Made by a program: the position numbers and the translations under genes. DNA of 64,000 nt, from assembly GCA_021030905.1 (NCBI GenBank), contig JAGFMI010000002.1:2418001-2482000 (forward strand), written 5' to 3'. This DNA comes from Pyrenula massariospora (taxonomy: Eukaryota; Ascomycota; Eurotiomycetes; Pyrenulales; Pyrenulaceae). Positions within the stretch are counted from its first letter, which is position 1, and every line of letters begins with the position of its first letter. The notes under the pieces are model-generated. The model saw nothing but the letters and a program-made list of their open reading frames with translations, was not told the DNA's origin and ran no database searches. Of this stretch, positions 1-12,095 are shown in pieces.

Positions 1-662
1 CGGTGTCCTGGAGGATAGAGTGTGGCGGCCGCCCGCACAATACTTCCGGACGAGGGACTCGAGACCGCCAACAACGCCGTCGCGAGCACGGTTCACGACG
101 ACACAACTGCCTGCGAATATGTAGACTATAATATTCTCTTCCCATCATCTAGCTGACCTATATCCCACAGAAAGGGGCAATCTTCCGTCCTGTCGATTAT
201 CGACCGACAGTGCTTTTTGGCGCCTGCCACACTCCTGCTCCCCACGGGCGTTATACGAAACTCGCGAAACCCACCTCCAACACTCCTTGCCCACGGCACT
301 TTTCCAATTAGCCACGCTCGCCAACCCCCCCTTACCTGCTACCGGCCTGGACCTTGTCTGTGGAACGAGACGATCTCACGCTCTATTTGGCCCGTCCCGC
401 CTGATCCGCAGATCCGGCTATTCTACTGCTGTTCGCAGGTAAACATCCTCTTTCGGGGCACCCCGGACTTACTATCATCAGCCAGCACTGCGCCGAGCGT
501 TGGCGACCAGGACACTATCAGGCACAGCCCCAGTCTTGGTATACCTTGACAAGACCGCTTTGCAGCCACTATCATGAACGTATACTGGTGTCCCAGTTCT
601 TAGACTGATATCATTCTATTACTTCTATTCAACATAGTTGCCTTCGGTCCAACCAACCCTCA
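1..662. other. No supported gene; region downstream of the pectinesterase
   Basis: This is the stretch before the 3' end of the pectinesterase gene. A plus-strand open frame at 217-549 (110 codons) is proline-rich, has no family resemblance and does not start with ATG, so it is not called. Bases 1-121 are open in one plus frame ending in a TAG and could be the tail of a gene outside the window, but nothing confirms it. Confidence 0.5.
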
Positions 663-1905
663 TCAGGCACTGGCATCGATCCACGCCGTGTTCCCAAATC
701 TACCATCTGGGTACTGGAACACTTTCTCAGGCGCACTATAGGGCGCATACTGCGCGTCCGTCAGCTCTAATGTGATGGGATAATTTGCCGCTCGTGCTGT
801 CATATTGAACCCTGGGCCATGATCCTTGTACTCGGCCTGGAACGTGGAGTTGTTGACCCGCGGATCGGTTGTCGACCACTCGATGTATCCGTTTGGCTGT
901 ATCGAGTCGTCGAGGTAGTTGTTGGCGAAGATGGAGCGGTGCTGGGCGTTCTGTGATAACGTTAATCTCGCATGACAGAGGTCTCATGCAGAAGAAGCTC
1001 ACCCATGGTCGCCCTAGCGCACACTTGTGCGTGATGTTTAGGCTCGAATTGGCCTTGATCACGTTCGAGTCGTGAATGTACACGCCATACTTGTTGAGAA
1101 AGGTGGTGTTTGTGCCCTTCCACGCCGTGATGCCACCCCCACAGCTCCGCAAGAGAACATCGCTCGACTGGATCCAGGCCGTTCCGAAGCCGTAGAAGAA
1201 ATCGGTCTGTCCCGCGATCGCGTTCTTGTAAAAGTAAGCGCTGCCGACCTTGCCCACGTAGATGGTGTCTTGGTAGCTGTAGAAGCCGCAGTAGTAGAAG
1301 CCGGCGTTTGCATAGCCCATGCTCAGTGCTAGCGACGGTCCGTCCGAATACGGCACAAAGTCGTTGATGAAGTTGAGGTTGTACGCTCGAAAATCGGTGT
1401 TGCCAAAAGGCGTGTTCGGCGGAACAGCATACCCTGTTGGGCCGGAACCCGTCAACGCTGCGTCGAGGTTCGGAGCGACAGTTAGAGTCGCCGTGTAGGC
1501 ATTGTCACCGGTTCCAGCAACCGCGCGCCATATGACATTGACAGTATTCTGCTTGTAGTCCTGGCTGTTCGAGGTCTGTCCGAGGAGGTAGACGGGAGCC
1601 GCTCGGGTCACGTTGACTTGCTCTGTGTAGTTGCCAGATAGGATCAAGATGTAGGCCGTGCTGTTGTCATTCGGCAAGGACGTGACGGCGGATTGGATTG
1701 TTTGAAACTGCGCGGATGGACCGACAAGGAGTGTTCCCTGTGGACATCCGGCCAGAGGGTCGCTCGTCGCCGATTGGCAAGCTGCTCTGTCGATGGTCGA
1801 TTTTTTATGGCCTGCACCTGCCACCGATCCTGGAGCAGCGACAATGAACGGCAATAGACTCAAGCCAGCACAAAGGACCTTCAAAGGCTTGAAACCTAAC
1901 ATCAT
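663..1905 (-). CDS. Secreted pectinesterase (pectin methylesterase, CE8)
   Basis: De-esterifies pectin outside the cell, giving methanol and pectate; a plant-wall degradation enzyme. The model is complement(join(663..950,1003..1905)), 396 aa, with one 52-nt intron whose donor GTGAGC follows the LGRPW codons and whose acceptor is CAG. The start is the first of two adjacent ATGs (1905); the frame extends upstream only through a TTG. Residues 1-20 form a signal peptide ending near VAAPG. CE8 signatures are visible in order: GNYTEQV, YQDTIYVG (catalytic Asp), TDFFYGFG (second catalytic Asp) and LGRPW (catalytic Arg), followed after the splice by NAQHRSIFANNYLD. Several NxS/T sites occur. The glutamine usual in the QAVAL motif is not seen (the aligned piece reads PSLAL), which suggests a divergent subfamily. 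Family assignment is secure; activity is inferred. Confidence 0.93.
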
Positions 1906-2592
1906 CTTGAGCGGTACGAGTAAGTCAATGAGACGCAAGGAACACAAGTAAAAACTTTTTGTGAGACGTAGAAGCAGACATATGAAAAGATTCCAGGGCC
2001 CAGAGTTGAACGTGGCAATCCCTGCATCGCTCTGATATCACGCGAAATCAAGCATCTTAGCTAACGGATCGACAGAGGATAGCTCCAGCAAATTGCCCTA
2101 GCTCGAGAAAGCCGCCTACAGCTCGAACTGTGCCCAAAGCTCCCCTGAGGTTCGTCAAGGGATGCCGTTCACACGACCATCGCTGAGCGCGCCAAAAGAC
2201 CGACAAATGAAAATTTGACCTTCCGTTGTTGTTTCAAACATGCGTGTGCTGCGACAGGTGTCGAATGGAGGGAACAGTCGCCTCGATTCGCCTCGATTCG
2301 CCAACGTGCGCAGGAAAAAAAAAAGGAGATCGGCGTCGAGGATAGACTAGCAATCTACGGAGCCGAAATGCGGAGGCGGTTCGTCGCTCCGCATAAATGA
2401 AATCCACCAATATGCGGACAGCCATCAAGATGCAGGGGAATCTTCGAGACTCATCAAGTCACCATTCTCAATATCGAGCCGTGCCCCGGAGAGGCAGGAG
2501 AGTGAGAAACATGCAGACGATCCAAACTGCCGAAAACATTGCAGCATGTTCAGGGCTCTAGATGGCTCTACTCATTGTTCTCACGCGCGCTT
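1906..2592. other. Upstream region of the pectinesterase, no gene seen
   Basis: This 0.69 kb separates the pectinesterase start from the 3' end of the U2SURP gene; both are on minus. It should hold the pectinesterase promoter and the U2SURP 3' UTR. Open frames here are under 70 codons and have no recognisable product. I see no convincing TATA box. Confidence 0.5.
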
Positions 2593-5073
2593 CTACTCGG
2601 AGCGATCAGAATCGCCGAACATGTCCATCGCCGTTGGCCGCTGCCTTCTTTGCGGCTTTCCCTGCTCAGTGGACTCCACGGCGACCGGCGGAGCCTCCTG
2701 ATGCTGAGCGGAAGGATCGTCTTGGCCGCCGTCCTCCTCCATCGGTTCGCCATCGTCACTGCTATCCAGCATTGGTTCCCCGTCCAGATTCTCACCAGCA
2801 ACCAGTTCTTCCTCCATTTCCTCGTCCTCTAGGGCTGTCCCGTCTACGTCCTCCATTTCGGGCTCCCCCTCCCGTTCCAAGGAGAAATCCATCGCGTTCT
2901 GGGCTGCATCCTCTTCGACCGACTTCCACCTGCTCCTCGCTTTCTTGTTCTCTTCTCCGTCCCTCAATCTCCTTTGTTCTTCCCTGGCCGCAATCTCCTT
3001 CTCCTCTTCAGTCAGCGGAGGATTCATAAATACGTCCGAGAAGAATTCCTGCGAGTCCTGGGGAAAGACACACCAGCCTTCCCAGAGGCTAAGCAAGGAC
3101 TGCACCGAGCGTTTCCACTTTTCGGCCTTTAAGCGGCCCCAGCCCATGGACCTGTCGACCCTCCCCAACGTCTCAAAGACACGGTACTTTTTCAGGTACA
3201 CTTCGAACAGCGACCGATAGCGCCACGCATGTCGCACCCCAGAGGTGGACGAGGAGGAGAGGATGTCAGAAATGACGTAGAGTCCGATCAGGGATGACGG
3301 GGTCATATCGAACTTCGCCTGGTCGGATAGCTGCCCGTCGTCGTCGCCGGATTCGACATCCATATCGTCAGCCCCATTCCTGGCGTGCTCAGGGTTCGCG
3401 GCTGAATAGCTCAGAGGCTTGAGCACATTTGTCGTGATCATATCGACAACTTCGTCTGCTCCAGCGCCTGCGTGTTCAATTGCAAAAGCCGTAATGCGCG
3501 CAATATCTCCCTTGCGCAGTCGTGCATTACTGTTTGGCAAGCGGGCCAGTAGATGCGTCAATTTGGCTTTGGCAAGCGGTGAAAGGTAGCCTTTTTCGTC
3601 CTTCGAGTTGTCCGGGGCGGGTTCGGAAAGACCGTGCCCGGATTCGTTGTAGTCCCGACGACCAATTCTCTCGTCTTCTTCTTCTTCCGAAGAATCGTAA
3701 TCCGGCTCGGAAATGACGTCGCAGAGCTCGGTCGTGTACTCAAATTTGAGATCTTGCTCAGGGCTCATCCACAGAGTGTTGTTCTCAAAGACCTGGTGCG
3801 CCACCACTCTCCCGTAGCCACTCTGACTTTGCCGCCCTCTCCGTGACGAATCGGTAAGGATCTCCCAAAGTCTCCAGCGGTAGTAGACCCCTCCCGCGGA
3901 GCGAGAATTCCACAGCCAGGACCATTTGCGGTCCTTTTGAACCGAAGGGCGGCTCATGAGCAGCGCCTCAAACTCCGGTCCGTAGGTTAGCAAGGCCTCA
4001 AGAGTCTTGTGGATGAGCTTGAGCTCTTTGAGATCAGATGGCGGCTGAACGGTAACTTGCATAGGAGTCGCACCCGTTCTGCTGTACCCCGTCGAATTGT
4101 ACGATGAAGGGGGTGCAATGCCCTGCCCGTAGCCATGACCCGGTGGTGGCGCGCGGCTCATGCTCCCTCCTTGGGGGATTGGCCGCGCGCCGAAAGGTTG
4201 GCTGGTGATAGACGCCAAACCTGATGTTATCGGCATGCCGCCGCTGATCGCAGCCGAGGAGAGGTGTCGCGATATTGACAGATTGAATCCCCACCCCAAA
4301 TATCGATTTTGTAAGCCGTTCACGACCGTGTCGATATCTGTAGCAGGCGTGTCCTTGGCGAGGGTGACAATGGCAGCGGACGATTTGCGCTCCGTAGACA
4401 TTGGTTGCCCGGCCCCGGTGGAAGGTGGAATCTTCACATTATCGATCGACAGAATGCTAGGTATCAATGACTTTATGACCGGGGCCGAAATTCCCGGCGG
4501 CAAAGAAGACAGGTGCAATGTTGGTTTGGCAGCCGCCCTTTCTTCTGCTCTCGAGTCACTGACTTTGTCGTCCTCGTCGATTTCTCTCTTGAAGGCCGTT
4601 GCGGCATCGAGGGAGCTGGCGCTCCGCGGACTATCTTCAAAGGCGAACATGCCATGCTTCCCGCCTCTTCTAAACGTGTCTGCATCATCAAACGTCCTTT
4701 TTCGTCCCGCAGGCGGTGGACCACCCAGGCTTCCTGGCCCCGACCTCGCTGGCGGAGATGGTCCGAGGCTCCCAGGTCCGCTATTCCTCAGCTGCGACCC
4801 AGTAAAATGTCTCTTGCCAGGGCCACCCGTTACGCTGCTGGTGCCTCCGAAACCGCCGCGTGCTCCTGACGGTATCTGCGGTCTCTCTGATGCTCCTTCA
4901 TCGTCGAAGCTCTTCACAAAATCTTCGTAGACGGCCGCGGTCTCAGCATCTTCTCGCGCTTTTTTCGCCTCGGCCTCTGCTTTTTGGCGTTCAAACAGAG
5001 ATTTCTTAGGTGCAGGCGCGGCAAGCTTGGATGGGATGTCGGGGAACGTTTTCGAACTAGACTTTTCCGACAT
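2593..5073 (-). CDS. U2 snRNP-associated splicing factor U2SURP/SR140 homologue
   Basis: Nuclear pre-mRNA splicing protein of the SR140/U2SURP family, which associates with U2 snRNP. Single exon, 826 aa from the ATG at 5073; the frame extends 22 codons upstream but only from a TTG. Order of features: N-terminal FPDIPSKLAAP and KKSLFERQKAEAEAKKAR basic/coiled segment typical of the family; Gly/Pro-rich linker; a degenerate RRM-like stretch from KPTLHLSSLPPG to about SRHLSSAAI; a SURP module (LKLIHKTLEALLTYGPEFEALLM, followed by VYYRWRLWEIL); a CID/RPR domain (LSPLAKAKLTHLLARLPNSNAR through the KAEKWKRSVQSLLSLW region); and an acidic C-terminal tail ending KPQRRQRPTAMDMFGDSDRSE. SURP plus CID is diagnostic. 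The RRM is weak by eye. It shares a 2.1-kb divergent upstream region with the MFS gene. Confidence 0.9.
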   Translation of the reverse strand: MSEKSSSKTFPDIPSKLAAPAPKKSLFERQKAEAEAKKAREDAETAAVYEDFVKSFDDEGASERPQIPSGARGGFGGTSSVTGGPGKRHFTGSQLRNSGPGSLGPSPPARSGPGSLGGPPPAGRKRTFDDADTFRRGGKHGMFAFEDSPRSASSLDAATAFKREIDEDDKVSDSRAEERAAAKPTLHLSSLPPGISAPVIKSLIPSILSIDNVKIPPSTGAGQPMSTERKSSAAIVTLAKDTPATDIDTVVNGLQNRYLGWGFNLSISRHLSSAAISGGMPITSGLASITSQPFGARPIPQGGSMSRAPPPGHGYGQGIAPPSSYNSTGYSRTGATPMQVTVQPPSDLKELKLIHKTLEALLTYGPEFEALLMSRPSVQKDRKWSWLWNSRSAGGVYYRWRLWEILTDSSRRGRQSQSGYGRVVAHQVFENNTLWMSPEQDLKFEYTTELCDVISEPDYDSSEEEEDERIGRRDYNESGHGLSEPAPDNSKDEKGYLSPLAKAKLTHLLARLPNSNARLRKGDIARITAFAIEHAGAGADEVVDMITTNVLKPLSYSAANPEHARNGADDMDVESGDDDGQLSDQAKFDMTPSSLIGLYVISDILSSSSTSGVRHAWRYRSLFEVYLKKYRVFETLGRVDRSMGWGRLKAEKWKRSVQSLLSLWEGWCVFPQDSQEFFSDVFMNPPLTEEEKEIAAREEQRRLRDGEENKKARSRWKSVEEDAAQNAMDFSLEREGEPEMEDVDGTALEDEEMEEELVAGENLDGEPMLDSSDDGEPMEEDGGQDDPSAQHQEAPPVAVESTEQGKPQRRQRPTAMDMFGDSDRSE

Positions 5074-7164
5074 CTCAGCGGTCGTCGGTACGTTGTCGCA
5101 CGGAAACCTTTCAAGCCAGATGGCAGAGAGGGGTTCCAAATTGTAGCGGATTGGAGAGAGGGCCCTACGAGGCTGTCGGAGAAACGGTCAGCCTTATCCT
5201 TGGCATTCATAGATTAGAAGAATAGATAAATGTAATATTCTGTGCTGCAACAAGTCCATCTGAAATGTCAGCTATGACTTTTCTATAGTAGAAGTATCTC
5301 ACCAGAATGGGATTGTAACTGTGCATGCTAATCCTCAATTACCATGAGATTGCGGGTCTCTCGCAGCATGTAGCAAATATTCCTTTGATAACCATCAAAT
5401 ACTAATACCTCCACAGTGTCTTTACCCTAGTCCGTATATCTTTTTTATTGGTCTCCAGATTGGAAGTCAGAGAAATATAGTTTGCAGACTTCTGTCTGGA
5501 AGTAGCATTTATTTATTTTGTCGAGGCAATAACTATACCAGAGTATTATGATAGCTCTAATTGGCATCTCGAGATTGAACCTCGTAAGTGGCACCTCCTA
5601 CCGTAATGTTTTAACTTTGAACGTTTTATCTCTGTAAATTTCTTCAACCTACTTAGACCTTTCCTTTCTCTCTTGCCCCGACAATTCTCTGAAGCTCTTC
5701 ATTGAACGCCCTCCTTCGCATCCGTACATAAGCGCCGACACTGATTTCGTGCTAATGACTACCTGGGCACGCGTGCCTGACGACCCACTCCCCCCGCTGA
5801 GCAATCCTACATCTCCATCAGCGTCCGCATTTGCTTCGCCAACCTCGCCAATAACATGGCAATCACCAGCGCGGAAGGCCCTTCAAACACACAACCCGAA
5901 AATCGAGTACGAAAATGTGTGGCAAAATTGTCTATGCTCGGACGGAATTGATGTGGGCTTGCGATGAGGCAGAGGAGATTGTATCATTGACCGGGACAAA
6001 GGGTTATGTGGAGCCCCGGCAAAGCTTTGATCTCTGCGTTTCTAGAGCCTCGGCCTCACGCTAGGCGTTCTAGCAGTACGCCTATTCTAGCATCCGAATT
6101 TCGCTTTTGCTTGTGCAAAAGCCCCTTTGAGTCCGGACCTAGACGGGAGAGATAGAGTAGTGAGAAGTGAGAAAGGAGCGACAAGATTTGAACTAGGAAA
6201 AAGGTATCGAAAATGAGAACTAGGAGAAGGAAAATTCACACATCTTATCACAGATGCCGCAGAAAGTATTCCGCGTACGGAATGAACGAGGCGATCACGA
6301 CAGAGATTCAGCAGCCAATTCTAATCGCTGGCCAGGTCGGGTCTCATTATTAAGTCGCTCCTGACTTTCTCTCAAATTTCTGCAACATCGTGAGAGCGTG
6401 CCCACGGGGAAAAGCTTTGAGATTCGGTGGAGAGCTGCAGAAAAGCGTGGTCGGGCAGTTGTAGTAGCGCACCAGACATGCCCAAGGTAGGTCGGGCCCA
6501 CGTGTCTGACAACCACAAGCGGTCCTCATCAAGCTGGTCGACGAGGCAGCACAGAAGATAAGGCATGATCTCATAAGGTCTAGACTCGCAGCATGATTGT
6601 CCGATGACAGGAGGATGCAGGGTGTACTAAATCAAAGTAGAATCTTCTATCTTGATGATGGGATGGTCACTCAACCATGTACTGTCTTCGGGAGTCGAGG
6701 CTGGGTGCCAGAAGCTGTGGCGCATCCGACTGGTAGCATTGGCGCCCGCCCGGTGTTTACTACCATGTGCGCTATGGCTTCTGAGACCCAGGCTCGCCAG
6801 GCTCGGGTTGAAGCTGTTCGAGTCCAATCAGGCACGTGCCAAGTCCGTCGGGCCCGAAGTTCTTCCAACCCCGAAAGCTTCACAGTCCGAAGGGAAGGCA
6901 GGAGAGCAGTCGAGGAGCGAGAGGTAGGACGATGGGAGGGTTTTGAGAAACGGCAGGCCGCATGCTCTCGACCATGATTCGGTCCCGTCCCCTGCGAACT
7001 GGCCTGACATATAACCGCGTCAGGTTTTCAGGAGACGCTTGATGAGACATACTCCTTTGCTCCCAGGACAAGCACATTCCTTCAATCAGTCGCGACATCG
7101 ACTCCAGAGTCTTTTCAACTTTTCTGTTCAAAGAACCTAGTGCTACCTTCGCACCCTCTTCACC
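5074..7164. other. Divergent intergenic region between U2SURP and the MFS gene
   Basis: This 2.1-kb region must carry the promoters of U2SURP (leftward) and the MFS exporter (rightward). Bases 5220-5640 are noticeably AT-rich. Short open frames (for example 5749-5967 and 6597-6977) have no family resemblance. T-loop-like strings near 5570 and 6190 were tested as tRNAs and rejected. Nothing else is supported. Confidence 0.5.
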
Positions 7165-8950
7165 ATGGATGCGGAAGCCGAAAAGGAGAACGGCCACCCA
7201 CCCGATGTCGTCGACAGAAACCTTCAGCCGGAGATGGCGACAACAGCGCCGGTGACCCTCCAAAAGACGAGGTCGGAAGAGCAGTACCCCTCGATGCTGG
7301 TCGCGGCACCGTCCATCCTCTGTCTATACCTGTGCACTTTTCTTGTGGCACTAGTAGAGCATCTTTGCCTCGACGTGTTTTAGCACGTGTTGACTCGCTC
7401 TAGGACCGGACCATTATCGCCACGGCCATTCCCAGGATCACGGATGAATTTCACTCTCTGGACGATGTCGGATGGGTGAGGCCGCCGTGACCACTCGGGC
7501 ACGCTGCACAGATACTGACCGAAATTTCTAGTACGGGTCTGCCTATCTCATCACAGGCTGTGCGTTCCAGCTGTTGTACGGCCGCATCTATACCTTTTGG
7601 CCGCAGAAGACCGTCTTCTTATGCGCGCTGGCGCTGTTCGAGTTGGGTTCCGTCGTCTGCGGCGCGGCGCCCAGCTCCACCGCCTTCATCATCGGCCGCG
7701 CTCTGGCCGGCTGTGGCTCCGCTGGTCTCTTTTCCGGGGCCCTCGGCATGATGGTTCATCTGGTACCGTTGCAAAAGCGACCTCTTTTCGCCGGTCTCGG
7801 CGGAGCCATCTTTGGCGTTGCCTCGGTGGCCGGGCCACTGCTTGGAGGAGCGTTTACCGACAATGTCTCCTGGCGGTGGTGTTTCTACATCAATCTCCCT
7901 CTCGGCGGCGTGGTGGCGGTGGTGATCTTCATCATCATCAAGGTCTCGACAAAGGTCTCCGACGAATCCCTGTCGATCTGGCAGAAGCTCACACGTCTGG
8001 ACCTCTTGGGTTCCTCGTGTCTGCTCCCCGGGACCGTCTGTCTCCTGCTGGCTCTTCAGTGGGGGGGCTCAACCTATGCGTGGAGCAATGCACGGATCAT
8101 TGTCCTTCTGATACTCTTTGGCCTGCTGATGGGTGGCTTCATGGCCGTCCAAGTCTTCCAGCCGGATACGGCCACCATCCCGCCTCGGATCATCAGGCGG
8201 CGGAGCGTGCTCGCGGGTTTTTGCTATATCACATTAGTCGGCGGGGGAATGATGGTCATTGTGTACTACATCGCCATCTATTTCCAAGCCATCAAAAACG
8301 CAAGCCCCGTCCATTCAGGGATCATGACTCTGCCCACGCTTCTGTCCCTGGTGATCGGTTCTCTCACTGCGGGACCGACAATCTCCCTGTTGGTAGGGTA
8401 CTATACACCATATATGATTATCGCTCCGATCGGGATGTCTATTGGAGCCGGATTGATGACCACCTTCACACCGGAGACCGGCCACGCGAAATGGATCGGC
8501 TACCAAGTCATCTTTGGCTACTTCCTCGGGCTGGGGTTTCAGCAACCCAACATGGCGATGCAAACAGTGCTCCCACGCGTAGACATACCGACAGGCACCG
8601 CGCTGGTCTTCTTCGGGCAGCAGCTCGGCGGAGCGGTCTTTATCAGCGTCGCGCAAAACATCCTCAGCAATCGGCTCATCGACGGACTGAAGAAGATTCC
8701 TGGTCTCAACCCGTCAATCGTGGTTACTACCGGGGCCACCGATTTGAAGAACGTCGTCGATCCCAAGGATCTGGGCCAGGTGCTCCATGTTTACAACGAC
8801 GCTTTGACCGACACCTTCGCCTTGACTTGTGCGTTGGTGGCTGCTGCCTTTATCCCGGCGCTTTGCATGGAGTGGAAGAGTGTGAGGAAAGAGAAAAGGC
8901 CGAGGGCGAAGAAGGCCGAACCGGAGACGAAGAACGACGAAAACGTTTAG
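7165..8950 (+). CDS. DHA2-type MFS exporter (14 TM, drug/toxin efflux family)
   Basis: Plasma-membrane proton antiporter of the DHA2 family; fungal relatives export drugs or secondary metabolites. Model join(7165..7353,7404..7475,7532..8950), 559 aa; introns of 50 and 56 nt. Splicing rebuilds the family motif FLVALDRTIIATAIP from exon 1 (ending FLVAL) and exon 2 (DRTIIATAIPRITDEFHSLDDVGW, exactly 24 codons), then exon 3 YGSAYLITGCAFQLLYGRIYTF. Exon 3 holds the remaining hydrophobic helices, including the antiporter-like GRALAGCGSAGLFSGALG stretch, and ends in a charged tail (KRPRAKKAEPETKNDENV). The substrate cannot be read from sequence. A Zn2Cys6 regulator begins 726 bp downstream on the same strand and may control it (inference from proximity). 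Confidence 0.92.
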
Positions 8951-9676
8951 AGAAGAGGCTATTTCTCGGGGAATCCTGCATCGTCGATTCAAGGGCTTCT
9001 TTAAAGTAGATTAATCACCATCACTCGGGGATCTCAGCTCCTTCACACGGCATACATGGCACGTGGCGTTTTAGTTCCTTCAGAGATACCCATTTAGCTA
9101 GCTAGACAGGCTCTGCCCTTGAGAAATAATAGACCATTGTACATAGTACTGCACAGCCTAGCTCCCGCAACCCCCCGTCCTTGGGCCCTGGTCGTGGCTC
9201 GCAAAGTTGACTCAATAAGGTCTCGTTCGAGACATGGCTCGCGTGCGACTCATCGATGACTCAAGACGAGCCTGGTCGGCGTCGCGTTTGATTTTGGCTG
9301 AAAAGGTGTTGCTTACGTGGATGGTTAGGCTGCCGTCAAAAAGGACGGTCCCGCGTTGCCAATTGTGTGATGGAGCCACATTGGGGGCTGGGATAGTGCA
9401 TGCGGATTTGCGTTGCAGCGAAAATCATCGAAATCATCGCCATCACCATCATCAGCCTCCGCAGCCTAGCAACCCGGGAGAACGGGGATGGTCGTCTCCG
9501 GTCGTAGCTCTAAATCATAAAACTAATACAGTCCCAGAAGATTCACTGTCCACGATTTTTGCCTCTGGTCTCGACGTCGTTGGATATCTCTCTCTGTTGC
9601 CCGTACACCGCGCTGGCGCCACAGACATGACCCAAGTTTAACGGAACCACGGGTCTTATCAACGGTCAAGAGATCC
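8951..9676. other. Intergenic region between MFS exporter and Zn2Cys6 regulator
   Basis: 0.73 kb, presumably the MFS 3' UTR and the regulator promoter. A 135-codon open frame at 9234-9641 includes a short His-rich run but has no family resemblance, and I do not call it. Confidence 0.5.
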
Positions 9677-12095
9677 ATGGCTTCACAGTCCCCATCCACC
9701 GAAAATACGTCCAATGTACCCTTACAGAAGCATTCTTGTGTTACTTGTCAGAAAAGGAAGGTCAAATGGTACGCTCTCGCCATGAACCGCACATTTCGCG
9801 ACGCGCTGTTGAGATTCATCACTGTCGACATGACCGGCATCTATTCTAATCGTTCTATCCGAGCATTTTTGGCTTTCGCCCGCTGATGATATTGAAACTT
9901 TAGTGATAGGAGAGATCCGTGTGGTAATTGCGTAAAGGCGGGTTCAGAGTGCGAGTTCAGAGATCCCCCGCCCCCCAGGCGGCGCAAGAAGAGACCTCCA
10001 GAAGAGGACTTGCTCGACCGATGCCGGCGATACGAGGAATTACTCAAGAGCTATGGGGCCCAGGTCGACGCCCCTCTCTCGTCATCGAACCTGGCCGACG
10101 AGGGGTCGGACCACAAAGACCTCTCCCGCGAGACGACGCAGAGCCAGCAGCTCGGTTCAGAGCCTCCGACCATCGGCGGAGACGGAGGCGACCAACCTGA
10201 GGTCAAGTATCCCAAAGGTAGGCTGGTGGTCGACCAGACGAGAACTCGACTCGTCGACAACAATCTGTGGGTGTCACTCAGCGAGGAATTCCGCAACCCC
10301 ACCGAAATTCTGCAAGACTCGTGTTCCTCGGACGATGATGAGGAATCTGAGCTGCCACCAAGGAGGGTGTTGCGCATCGAGGAAGCCAACGAGGAAGATC
10401 TCATCTTTGGCTCTGCTCCCCGCATTCAAGACCTGAGCTCTCTGCATCCAAATGAAGCGACGATACGTCGCCTGTGGCAGCTGTTCCTCCACAATGTCAA
10501 CCCGCTAAGCAAAATCTTGCACGTCCCTACAGTGGAAAAGGTCATCTACAATGCAGCGAAGGATGTTCGCAACCTCCCCAAGAACCTTGAGGTTCTGATG
10601 TTTTCGATTTACGCGTGCGCTATCGCATCCTTGACTGCGGAAGAATGCAGAAGGGAGTTTGGCCAAGAGCGATCCAGGTATCTGGCGAAACAGCTCGGGG
10701 CCGGGAGGTTCGCCATGTCGAATGCCAGATTTCTTCGCACGTCTGACATCATGGTGCTTCAGGGCGTCGTCCTGTATTTTGTGAGTTGATCAGGTCACAG
10801 GCTTGAGCGATGCTGACCCGTCCTAGCTGGCCGCCCGGCCATTGTTTGATCCTCGCTCTCTCTGGACGCTCTGTGGTCTTGCGATGCGCATCGGGCAGCG
10901 GATTGGCCTCCACCGAGACGGCACAGAGTATGGGCTCGATCCCTTTGAGGTCAACATGCGATCACGTCTATGGTGGCAAATCATCTGGATTGACGCCCGA
11001 AGCGCAGAGCTCTCAGGGACCGTGATCCCACATCCCCATCCGCTCTGGGAGAGCCAGGGGCCGCTCAATGTTAATGATAGCGATCTCTATCCGGGCATGG
11101 ACAAATCACCGCCGGAACGGACAGGAGCGACAGAGATGATATTCGTCCTTCTCCGCTACGAAACGGCACAGCACTTCCGCAGGATGAAGTCCCGATGGAC
11201 GTGGAAGGGAGCTTGGTGTCACCCTGACCAGACTCTCGTGACCTCGGAGGAGAAATTGAAGGCGATCAATGACCTGGAGAGCGACATTGAGAGAAAGTTT
11301 CTACGGTACTGCGACCCTCTCATCCCCCTTCATCAGATCACTACTATCGTCGCTAGGTCGATGATCTGTATCGGACGGATCATTGCCCGACATCCCCGAC
11401 ACCGTCCCGACAAAGGTGCCAACATGGCCCAAGAGGAGAAAGACGACATCTTCAACAATGCCATGAGAGCGCTCGGATACGACAGCTTGGCGCAGTCCAC
11501 TCCCAGCTTACATCCCTTTTTGTGGCACACTCACGCCTTCTTCCAATGGCCTGCCGTCATTGTACTCTTGGACATGCTCCGGAAGCGCACTGTGGGGGGA
11601 GACGCGGACAAGGCTTGGAGCGAGCTGGAGACCGTGTACGGCAACCACCACGATATGATAACGGGGAACAGCGCCATCCACAATGCCTCTGCGGGGCTTG
11701 CCATCAAGGCCTGGGAAGCACGCAGCGCAGACGTTCAGGCCCTGCCTCCGTATCAAGCTCCGCCTCCGCCCAACTTTATCAGCCAGCTGTACGCCCGCCG
11801 TGCGAAGAACGCGAGCAAGTCGAGGCATGGTAGCAAGGACGTCTCTTCGACAACATCTGATCCGTCGATGAAATCCGAGTTTGAACCGCAGCCGTCGTCC
11901 CTGCACCCCTACACCATGACTGCGCAAAATTGGGGGACGCCGGAGGAGCTGGGCAGTCAGTGGCAGGATATCCCGTTTTCGCAGAGTCCAATGGATTGGA
12001 ACGAGTGGGACCAGCTGCTGCAGGGCTTTGAAGTGCCGAATTTTGCGCCGGACCTTTTACACGTCCAAGGGTACGGGCAGCAGCGGTTTACATGA
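9677..12095 (+). CDS. Zn2Cys6 transcription factor with fungal_trans domain
   Basis: Nuclear DNA-binding regulator. Model join(9677..9768,9904..10780,10827..12095), 745 aa; introns of 135 and 46 nt. The first intron splits the third zinc cysteine codon (TG|T) and splicing restores a perfect binuclear cluster CX2CX6CX5CX2CX6C (CVTCQKRKVKC then DRRDPCGNCVKAGSEC). It is followed by a proline/basic linker (PPPPRRRKKRPPEEDLLDR) and a short coiled segment. The middle homology (fungal_trans) region includes LWQLFLHNVNPLSKILHVPT and, across the second intron, LYFLAARPLFDPRSLWTLCGLAMRIGQRIGLHRDG. The C-terminus is low-complexity and Ser/Pro-rich. It follows the MFS gene on the same strand. Target genes are unknown; local control of the exporter is a guess. 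Confidence 0.92.

Noticed and set aside
5520-5620. Possible tRNA on minus (GAGGTTCAATCTC string)
   Set aside because: T-loop closing pair is wrong, no A-box or acceptor stem can be formed with the flanks.
6150-6300. Possible tRNA on minus (GTTCAAATC string at about 6190)
   Set aside because: The B-box-like string is present but the T-stem has two mismatches and there is no D-arm or matching 5' acceptor half.
7597-9009. Long same-strand alternative frame over the MFS gene
   Set aside because: Arg/His/Ser-rich, no ATG-led family match; the other frame encodes clear MFS helices.
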